Positions 1 through 5,158 of a stretch of 64,000 nucleotides of DNA are shown here, piece by piece. Where the stretch lies: the NCBI GenBank assembly GCA_934700615.1, contig CAKUXR010000010.1:1-64000 (forward strand), written 5' to 3'. The notes beneath the pieces are model-generated. The model made no database searches, was not told where the DNA came from, and was given only the letters and a program-made list of their open reading frames with translations. The translations under genes and the position numbers were made by a program. The stretch comes from an uncultured Bacteroidales bacterium. GTDB taxonomy: Bacteria > Bacteroidota > Bacteroidia > Bacteroidales > UBA932. Each line of letters starts with the position of its first letter. The stretch's first letter is position 1.

Positions 1-1164
1 ATACGCCCGTGGATCCGTCTCGGCCTGAACTACGATTTCTCCAAGTATGCCAGAGAATTGAGGTTCGACAAGTTACAACCGTTGGACACTCCCGCAGGGG
101 ATGGCACCATTGACATTGACGGGAATCTCTCCGGAGATATTGTTCCGGACATAGACGGTAAGCCGGCAGGGGACAGGCTTCTCCTTGAGAAAACCGGCGG
201 ACTCGCTTATACGAAGATGTGGACACAATACCATGCCGCCGACCTTACGCTGGAGTTCAACGTGATGGAAATCTGGAAAAACCGGACGGACAAGCGTTTC
301 AACCTCTACGCGGGAGCGGGTTTCGGCTGGCTCTTCGCCAGGGGCAACACATATAGCATCGCGATGGGCAATGAGCGCTGGAAAGAAAAGTACAAGGAAA
401 CCACCGACATTTGGCTCAAGGCCGAGAACACTCGCCACAACTATAATACTGGATATGTTCCAATGCTGGTTTCCGCAGAATTCGACGTGAGCCCTATCGT
501 GACATTGGGATTACAGGGCAATTACAAGCGGCTTTTAAAGTGCGACAATGCCCCGAAGGGAATCGGCACCGTATCCATGGTCGTGAGGCTGAATCTTCTC
601 GGCGGAAAGTCCGGATACGTGAGCAAGGCTAGCAAATTACGTGAATCCGAGAATGCTCTGGCCGCAATGAGGGACATGAATGAGGCTGTGAAAGAAGATT
701 GTGAGGATTCCGTGCATTCGCTGAAAGATGACCTTGCGGACTCCGAGAATGAAGTGGCCAGGCTGAAGTCTGAATTGGAAGATCTCAAGAAGGAGAATGA
801 GGCGCTCAAGTCGCAAGCGGAAGAGAAGCCGAAAATGTCACGTGACACCCTCGGCAACATCTGTGTCATGTTTGATTTCGACAGCAGCAAGTTGCGTCAG
901 CAGGCCAAGACAGAACTCGATGATTTCGCAAGGAGGATAAAGTCAACGGAGGGCTACGAGTTGTTTGTTACAGGTGAGGCTTCTGCAAGTGGTGATGGCA
1001 GATATAACCTGAAGCTCAGTGAATTACGCATTGACAGCGTTATCCGTCACCTGAGCAAAAAGGGCATCGATTGCAGTCGGGCATATCGCCAGCCGCTCGG
1101 CGACACAGGCAAGGATTCGTCGAAATCGGCTCAGCGTGTCACAATACTTATTGTCTCTGATTGA
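1..1164 (+). CDS. OmpA-family outer-membrane protein, 5' end outside the window
   Basis: The reading frame is open from base 1, so the gene starts left of the window; at least 387 residues are present and the TTG at 58 is not a real start. The N-terminal part is rich in aromatic and glycine residues in alternating patterns typical of an outer-membrane beta-barrel. A charged coiled-coil segment (about bases 620-830) links it to a C-terminal OmpA domain (about bases 850-1155) with the FDFDSSKL start and an NLKLSELRIDSV segment matching the peptidoglycan-binding NxxLSxxRAxxV motif. The inferred role is an outer-membrane protein tethered to peptidoglycan. The barrel's own function cannot be read from the sequence. 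Confidence 0.85.
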   Translation: MRPWIRLGLNYDFSKYARELRFDKLQPLDTPAGDGTIDIDGNLSGDIVPDIDGKPAGDRLLLEKTGGLAYTKMWTQYHAADLTLEFNVMEIWKNRTDKRFNLYAGAGFGWLFARGNTYSIAMGNERWKEKYKETTDIWLKAENTRHNYNTGYVPMLVSAEFDVSPIVTLGLQGNYKRLLKCDNAPKGIGTVSMVVRLNLLGGKSGYVSKASKLRESENALAAMRDMNEAVKEDCEDSVHSLKDDLADSENEVARLKSELEDLKKENEALKSQAEEKPKMSRDTLGNICVMFDFDSSKLRQQAKTELDDFARRIKSTEGYELFVTGEASASGDGRYNLKLSELRIDSVIRHLSKKGIDCSRAYRQPLGDTGKDSSKSAQRVTILIVSD

Positions 1165-1187
1165 CATGATGTCGCTCGTGGTACGTT

Positions 1188-1205
1188 TGGCAGATGCGTC
1201 TGCCA
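1188..1205. repeat. GCAGATGCGTCTG hairpin repeat, copy 1
   Basis: A 7-bp perfect inverted repeat, TGGCAGA / TCTGCCA, surrounds a TGCG loop. The same core recurs at 4217-4246 and 37911-37924, always between genes. It lies between the OmpA-like gene and ferritin and is followed by AGATAAG. It is not followed by a T-run, so it is not an obvious intrinsic terminator. Confidence 0.6.
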
Positions 1206-1265
1206 GATAAGATTTTGAAACAAGTTGCTGACGACTTGTTCTCACCTTCATGATTTATAATCTTG

Positions 1266-1294
1266 CAAAAAAGCCTCGACTGACAGCCGAGGCT
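1266..1294 (-). terminator. Intrinsic terminator of the ferritin gene
   Basis: A 7-bp stem, AGCCTCG (1272-1278) with CGAGGCT (1288-1294), is followed on the minus strand by a run of T (AAAAAA at 1266-1271 on the plus strand). It sits just downstream of the minus-strand ferritin stop and may also stop plus-strand reads from the OmpA-like gene. Confidence 0.75.
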
Positions 1295-1319
1295 AATGTT
1301 TTTGGTGACAAGTCAATGC

Positions 1320-1799
1320 CTATCTTTTGGCAAGTTCGGAATCAAGGAAGATAAGACCGCTTTCGCCGCATCTCTCGATTTTGTTTACAATGGCATCGAC
1401 AGAAGCCTCTTCCTCGACCTGCTCACGGACGAATCCCCAGAGGAAATCCTGTGTTGCTTTATCCTTCTCTGCAGCAGCCACATCTACAAGGTCATCTATA
1501 AGCTTTGAAATATGACGTTCATGATCTGCAACGCTGGCAAAAACCTCTTTGACGCTGCCCCAACCGGAAGGAACGACATCAATCATATTTACCGTAGCTT
1601 CACCGCCACGCTTTGCAAGATAGTTGGCAAGCTTTATGGCATGCTCCCTTTCTTCATCAGATTGCTTGTGCATCCAATGTGCAAAACCATTCCATCCTTC
1701 TTTCTCGAAGTAGAAAGCCATCTGGAGATACAGATTTGAAGACCATAATTCAGCGGTAATCTGATCGTTTACCGCATTCTGTAATTTTTCGGTAATCAT
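1320..1799 (-). CDS. ftnA: Non-haem ferritin (iron storage)
   Basis: This 159-residue protein has the length and pattern of bacterial ferritin FtnA, which oxidises Fe(II) and stores iron inside a 24-subunit cytoplasmic shell. The ferroxidase ligands fall at the positions known for the family: Glu17, Glu50, His53, Glu94, Gln127 and Glu130. It is a single gene on the minus strand with its own terminator (1266-1294). A palindrome, CCTTATTAAGG (about 1837-1847), lies upstream, but I could not assign a regulator. Gene identity is firm; its regulation is unknown. Confidence 0.95.
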   Translation of the reverse strand: MITEKLQNAVNDQITAELWSSNLYLQMAFYFEKEGWNGFAHWMHKQSDEEREHAIKLANYLAKRGGEATVNMIDVVPSGWGSVKEVFASVADHERHISKLIDDLVDVAAAEKDKATQDFLWGFVREQVEEEASVDAIVNKIERCGESGLIFLDSELAKR

Positions 1800-2106
1800 A
1801 ATTAGTAAAATTTAAAAATACTCTGTTTATAACCGCCTTATTAAGGTGTTGCCGCTTGAGGACGTGCAACTTACATGCCATTTCTGACATTTCATCCACT
1901 ATTGGTCATGACTGACAATTTGTCAACTTTTGATTGCCATTTCGCCTCCGTTGACGACCTTGGCCCAAGGCAGACCAGGAGTCAAAGTCATTGACCTTTT
2001 CATTCCTGTTCCGGATGCGCGCGCTCCTTCTCTGTAGAACCGATTTGCAATAAACAGAAGAAATGTCTACCTTTAGGATTCACTGACAAACTAATAGACA
2101 ACAGCA
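1800..2106. other. Intergenic region between ferritin and the TonB-C-like gene
   Basis: A divergent intergenic region of 307 nt. It should hold the ferritin promoter on the minus strand (a weak TATTTTTA-type -7 box at 1813-1820, with no clear -33 element) and holds a good plus-strand promoter at 2044-2075. No further ORF or RNA gene was seen. Confidence 0.6.
2044..2075 (+). promoter_or_regulatory. Bacteroidetes-type promoter for the gene at 2107
   Basis: TTTG at 2044-2047, 20 nt, then TACCTTTA at 2068-2075. This matches the known Bacteroidetes consensus TTTG / TAnnTTTG with one mismatch in the -7 box. The predicted transcript start is near 2082, giving a leader of about 25 nt. Confidence 0.6.
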
Positions 2107-2670
2107 ATGGGAAACGGAAAATTCTTGCAGTTCTTGACTTTACTGCTATGCCTTTGCTTCGGATATTTCACATATAAGGCGTATAGTGATGTCCAGCAGG
2201 TTAAGGAAGAAAACGCGATTTTGCATGAGGCTTTGGATTCGCTGCTCGTCGGGTCGACGATGAGCACATCCGCTGCGGAGCAGAATACGATATCGGCAGC
2301 TTCAAGCATATCTGCATTTATGGATGAAATCATCACAGACGCACACAAAGAATACCGCGCCGGCAAGAAGGCCAATGCCAAAGAGCCGTTGAGGATTCAG
2401 GTGAAGTCTTCATATCGGATGGAGGACAGATATGTCAGTTTTCGTGTCGAAGATCCTGAAGTGCGTGGAAATGCTGAAGGAATTGTCAAGCTTGACATTA
2501 CAATAGACAAGTGGGGTCACGTCAAGTCCGCCAAGTTGAACTCGGCTTCTACTATCACAGATGAGGAGGTAATCGAAGCCTGCAAGAAAGCGGCACTCAA
2601 AACCGGCTTCAGTAGCAACTATGACGTCACGACTCAGCGGGGCACCATTATGTACACTTTCTACAGATAG
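2107..2670 (+). CDS. Membrane-anchored protein with a TonB C-terminal-like domain
   Basis: This 187-residue protein has one N-terminal hydrophobic segment (about residues 7-22), a short coiled-coil/linker and a C-terminal domain (about residues 105-187). That domain has the feel of a TonB C-terminal fold: GIVKLDITIDKWGHVKSAKL resembles the family's VxVxFxVxxxGxVxxxxV strand, followed by an acidic-alanine helix. The usual proline-rich TonB spacer is missing and the linker is short, so it may not be an energy-transducing TonB. No partner ExbB/ExbD is adjacent. The domain call is by pattern only; it could instead be an unrelated small periplasmic protein. Confidence 0.5.
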   Translation: MGNGKFLQFLTLLLCLCFGYFTYKAYSDVQQVKEENAILHEALDSLLVGSTMSTSAAEQNTISAASSISAFMDEIITDAHKEYRAGKKANAKEPLRIQVKSSYRMEDRYVSFRVEDPEVRGNAEGIVKLDITIDKWGHVKSAKLNSASTITDEEVIEACKKAALKTGFSSNYDVTTQRGTIMYTFYR

Positions 2671-2714
2671 GAATCAAACCATTGTCGGAACATTGACAAT
2701 GCCGACTGTTACCC

Positions 2715-2867
2715 GACTTCTCCGGAAAATTGCCATGTTTTCTGGAGAAGTTGTTGATATTCAGTGACTTGTCCGTGTTAAAACGTTTTCTCACGAACAA
2801 ATTGTAATTCCACATAGACTTGTCCGTGAAACTGCCCTGTTTTCCGGACAAAACCGATTATCTTGGT
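2715..2867. repeat. Three degenerate 51-nt tandem units, each able to form a hairpin
   Basis: Units start at 2715, 2766 and 2817, each with GACTTSTCCG. Each contains an inverted repeat. In unit 1, CTTCTCCGGAAAA pairs with TTTTCTGGAGAAG (12 of 13). Unit 2 pairs TTGTCCGTG with a TCACGAACAA-type arm, and unit 3 pairs TTGTCCG with CGGACAA. The period of exactly 51 nt (17 codons) also makes an in-frame repeated ORF on the minus strand, which I regard as incidental. Confidence 0.65.
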
Positions 2868-2953
2868 CAAAGTGCACGTCATGATTATGCTCAGCTGTAG
2901 TGAATCAGGTGATTTTATGGCCTGCCAGAATATATATAGCATATTGACAAAGT

Positions 2954-3001
2954 TGGCGAGATAAATGGCGAGATAACTGGCAGGATAACTGGCTAGATAA
3001 A
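2954..3001. repeat. Four 12-nt tandem units (TGGCGAGATAAA type)
   Basis: Units at 2954-2965, 2966-2977, 2978-2989 and 2990-3001 read TGGCGAGATAAA, TGGCGAGATAAC, TGGCAGGATAAC and TGGCTAGATAAA. This is a short minisatellite in non-coding DNA; no function can be assigned. Confidence 0.8.
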
Positions 3002-3298
3002 ATCATTGGGTTCGGCAAGGCTCTGTCTGAGGTGTGAACTCCCACGTCCGCACACGAAATTCCGGGTATCTGCCTTGCGGGACGACGCCAAGACGCCAGA
3101 ATACGTCGGTTTCCACTAATACGCCAAGCAAAACTTTCGTTCCGAAGAGAAATAATCATGAGTCATAACGACTGCTGTATAGATATCATACTAGTGTATA
3201 TTATAATATATATAATAACATTATAGTGTAACATGGTCGGAATACATGTTATTTATATAGCGAAAAAATAGCTGAAAGTCAATGTTTTACATTTGGTT

Positions 3299-3331
3299 TT
3301 TGTTTCATAGATTTGCCTCAATGTAAGTTTG
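3299..3331 (+). promoter_or_regulatory. Promoter for the orphan gene at 3389
   Basis: TTTG at 3299-3302, 21 nt, then a perfect TAAGTTTG -7 box at 3324-3331. The predicted start is near 3338, giving a leader of about 50 nt. It indicates that the downstream AT-rich gene is expressed from its own Bacteroidetes-type promoter. Confidence 0.65.
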
Positions 3332-3388
3332 TTCGCGAGGAAACAATAATGGTTTTATTAGCAGTTAAATTTGAAAACTATTAGAACT

Positions 3389-4024
3389 ATGAGCGATTTT
3401 AAGGAGACTTGTATTTGGATGTCATATCGTTATGCAATCGGCAGAAAGTCGATTGCATCAGTAATGCATGCGGAGGATATTGCTAACCACATGGAGTGGG
3501 TGCCTACGGATAGATGGAAATTAACAGGTATGGATATCCTTCGTGAGGTGAATGACAGAATCAATAGGTATAGTAATATTCAGATTGAATCATGTGGAGA
3601 TCCATCTATAGATGTCTTCAGTGTCATTTTTCAATGGTTTTCAGATAATCCGCTGAAGAATGCAGTTGAATATTTTGTAAAACATAAATGGTACTTGGAT
3701 CTTGTTACAGAGAAAGTAGTGTGCGTTGAAGAAAGAACGGATGATATTCCGGAAAAAACTGACTATGGTTGTTATCTCTTTGAAGATATATTCAATGACT
3801 ATTCGGATTATATGAATTGGATAAAGCTTGCCAATCTGTTTCTGGGGAAGCACAGAATAGTTGCAATGGAATTCAATGGTAAAGTTGAGACACGGAAGAT
3901 GTATGAGTGGTGGGGTGTCAGGGTCGGAATGTCAGATGTGACACTGGATAAGAGATATAGTACAGAGGACGACTATTTGCGAGGATGGTATGTCTGTCAG
4001 GAATATATAAAATCGGTTCTCTAA
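3389..4024 (+). CDS. Hypothetical protein, AT-rich orphan gene
   Basis: This is a 211-residue soluble protein with no signal peptide or membrane segment. I chose the ATG at 3389 over the TTG at 3371 because it follows the promoter leader and starts the conserved-looking MSDFKETCIWMSYRYAIGR segment. The N-terminal half is rich in W, Y, R and H. The C-terminal half contains acidic stretches and a late WWGVRVGMSDVTLD segment. Base composition is clearly more AT-rich than its neighbours, and it sits among repeats beside a tRNA gene, which suggests recent acquisition. I do not recognise the family; a phage- or mobile-element-derived cytoplasmic protein is one possibility. Confidence 0.7.
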   Translation: MSDFKETCIWMSYRYAIGRKSIASVMHAEDIANHMEWVPTDRWKLTGMDILREVNDRINRYSNIQIESCGDPSIDVFSVIFQWFSDNPLKNAVEYFVKHKWYLDLVTEKVVCVEERTDDIPEKTDYGCYLFEDIFNDYSDYMNWIKLANLFLGKHRIVAMEFNGKVETRKMYEWWGVRVGMSDVTLDKRYSTEDDYLRGWYVCQEYIKSVL

Positions 4025-4040
4025 ACAAGTCTTGATGTAG

Positions 4041-4178
4041 ATGCTATATCCGTTTGGTGACACAATTGTCAAGGGCGCTTTTGAACCTTGTGGAGTTGAT
4101 GACAATAAGTCAATATTGTTGGAGGTTCCCGCAGGTAAACTGTTTGACATAACGATTCTCACCTCGCAACTTGCGTAA
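4041..4178 (+). CDS. Small ORF, 45 residues, unknown
   Basis: An ATG at 4041, 16 nt after the previous stop, opens a 45-codon frame ending at TAA 4176-4178. A stop codon sits directly before the ATG, so it is complete. The product is protein-like in composition (MLYPFGDTIVKGAFEPCG... ending in ITILTSQLA), with a plausible beta-rich pattern. There is no clear Shine-Dalgarno sequence. It may be a genuine small partner of the orphan gene or the fragment of a longer gene. Confidence 0.35.
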   Translation: MLYPFGDTIVKGAFEPCGVDDNKSILLEVPAGKLFDITILTSQLA

Positions 4179-4216
4179 TATGAGGACGTTTTACGAAGAA
4201 TGGAAGTGTCTTGACG

Positions 4217-4246
4217 CTAATTTGGCAGATGCGTCTGCCAAATTAG
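4217..4246. repeat. GCAGATGCGTCTG hairpin repeat, copy 2 (13-bp perfect stem)
   Basis: A perfect 13-bp inverted repeat, CTAATTTGGCAGA / TCTGCCAAATTAG, flanks a TGCG loop. It shares its core with copies at 1188-1205 and 37911-37924. It lies about 125 nt before the dispersed repeat copy A, on the same side as copy 3 relative to copy B. Confidence 0.75.
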
Positions 4247-4369
4247 ATTCGGAAGGCAAATTGGCGGCTTGCCTTCGCGTCTTGGATGATGAAGAACGGA
4301 TAAAAGGCGAGAATCCTTCTGTCGGAATCGTTCTCTGTAGGGACGCCGACCGGGACGAATTCCGGCGGC

Positions 4370-4615
4370 GGGACGACGCCACGGCCTTCTCCGTAACACA
4401 TTGATAATCAAGCATCGTTTATTTTAAGCGTGGATTTTCGAAGATTTTTTGGCTACTAATCCACACTGGATTTGATAACTATCTATAAATCAAGCTATTG
4501 CAAAAATTGATGTGGCATCGTCCCGACAACAGGCGTAATTCTGGAGACGCTTGCGGATAACAATAGTCCGGCAAACATGTAACCGCGGAGACGCTTACAA
4601 CAAAAGTACGGACCC
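4370..4615 (+). repeat. Dispersed repeat, copy A (163-nt core plus variable tail)
   Basis: The core, 4370-4532, aligns without gaps to the reverse complement of 37684-37846, with 140 of 163 positions identical by my hand count. It starts GGGACGACGCC and ends GTCCCGACAACAG, and holds a conserved hairpin GTGGATT (4430-4436) / AATCCAC (4458-4464). Downstream (4533 to about 4615) is a tail of short related units containing GGAGACGCTTGC and GGAGACGCTTAC, shorter than the tail of copy B. No ORF is conserved between the copies, so it looks like a non-coding mobile or regulatory element. Confidence 0.85.
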
Positions 4616-4684
4616 GCAGAAAACATGGCTTTACCTTGCGCCACCGGGATTCCGTTTCCCGCCACGATGTTTAACAAGAAATAA

Positions 4685-4720
4685 AAAATCGGCCTTGTAG
4701 GTATCTACAAGGCCGATTTT
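4685..4720 (-). terminator. Intrinsic terminator of tRNA-Arg
   Basis: A perfect 16-bp stem (AAAATCGGCCTTGTAG, 4685-4700, with its complement at 4705-4720) and a 4-nt loop, with a T-rich run following on the minus strand. It lies 2 nt beyond the tRNA 3' end, so it terminates the single-tRNA transcript. Confidence 0.9.
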
Positions 4721-4722
4721 CG

Positions 4723-4796
4723 TGATTCGGTTGGGATTCGAACCCAAGACCCACAGCTTAGAAGGCTGTTGCTCTATCCAGCTGAGCTACCGAACC
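4723..4796 (-). tRNA. tRNA-Arg (anticodon UCU)
   Basis: The minus strand folds as a standard 74-nt cloverleaf. The acceptor is GGTTCGG with CCGAATC (one G-U pair) and discriminator A. The D arm is GCTC...GAGC. The anticodon stem ACAGC/GCTGT encloses the loop CTTCTAA with anticodon TCT. The T arm is TTGGG-TTCGAAT-CCCAA. CCA is not encoded. It has its own promoter (4845-4875) and a strong terminator. Confidence 0.97.
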
Positions 4797-4844
4797 ATCC
4801 TGATGTTTCATCACTTGAGTTGCCTCTTCGTGAAGAACGGACTG

Positions 4845-4875
4845 CAAATATAGGCATTTTTTGTTTAATGGCAAT
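4845..4875 (-). promoter_or_regulatory. Promoter of tRNA-Arg
   Basis: On the minus strand, ATTG (complement of 4872-4875), 19 nt, then a perfect TATATTTG -7 box (complement of 4845-4852). Transcription would begin around 4838, about 42 nt before the mature tRNA. Confidence 0.6.
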
Positions 4876-5073
4876 ATTTTTTTCACGAAAGTTTCGAGAT
4901 TTTATTGTCGATGCCGGGTCGCGCTGACAGGAAAAACCTGCAAAACATCCACTTTTATAAATTTTAATAGAAGAAAATCCCACTTTACCATGCAAATCCC
5001 AATTTTCTAACTTATTGAAAAATACGCGTATAAAGATTTGTGACCAAATATTTCGTCCACTTTTTGTCCACTC

Positions 5074-5107
5074 GTTGCAAAACGTTTTTACTTAGACTGT
5101 AATTTTG
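5074..5107 (+). promoter_or_regulatory. Promoter of the susC operon
   Basis: GTTG at 5074-5077 and a perfect TAATTTTG -7 box at 5100-5107, with a 22-nt spacer. The predicted transcript start is near 5114, which gives a leader of about 45 nt before the ATG at 5159 and excludes a TTG start at 5105. Confidence 0.6.
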
Positions 5108-5158
5108 CATGAAAAGGTGGAGCAATCCGCACATAATTATTCTATAACCAATAAAGTT

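Larger units (their letters stand above)
2671..3388. other. 718-nt repeat-rich intergenic stretch
   Basis: No convincing gene is seen here. In order it holds a 7-bp hairpin (CATTGTC / GACAATG, 2680-2701), three 51-nt hairpin units (2715-2867), four 12-nt tandem units (2954-3001), a 14-nt word shared with the dispersed repeat (3077-3090), a very AT-rich stretch (about 3170-3260) and a promoter for the next gene (3299-3331). Minus-strand ORFs across it are by-products of the in-frame repeats. Confidence 0.6.
4179..4722. other. Repeat-filled intergenic region before tRNA-Arg
   Basis: This 544-nt stretch carries the hairpin repeat at 4217-4246, the dispersed repeat copy A at 4370-4615 and the tRNA terminator at 4685-4720. 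A plus-strand ORF at 4171-4404 reads straight through the hairpin and part of the repeat and is most likely not a gene. Nothing else was seen. Confidence 0.6.
4797..5158. other. Divergent promoter region between tRNA-Arg and susC
   Basis: A 362-nt AT-rich stretch holding the minus-strand tRNA promoter (4845-4875) and the plus-strand susC promoter (5074-5107). No operator-like palindrome stood out, and no gene is seen. Confidence 0.6.

Noticed and set aside
2648..2851. Minus-strand ORF with 17-residue repeats
   Set aside because: The repeats come from the 51-nt hairpin array, whose period is a multiple of three. No start signal or promoter supports a gene.
2905..3159. Minus-strand ORF with QLS-type repeats
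   Set aside because: It is a translation of the 12-nt minisatellite and has no credible start or domain.
3371..3388. TTG start for the orphan gene
   Set aside because: The ATG 18 nt later fits better and needs no rare start codon.
4171..4404. 77-residue plus-strand ORF (LADASAKL segment)
   Set aside because: It reads through the perfect hairpin and the start of the dispersed repeat; both strands are open there, and nothing protein-like is conserved. Treated as repeat DNA.
4723..4796. tRNA-Arg as an integration site of a prophage or island
   Set aside because: No integrase gene and no second copy of the tRNA 3' end were found in the window. Left as a suspicion only.
5105..5158. TTG start for susC
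   Set aside because: It lies inside the -7 box; the ATG at 5159 starts the signal peptide.
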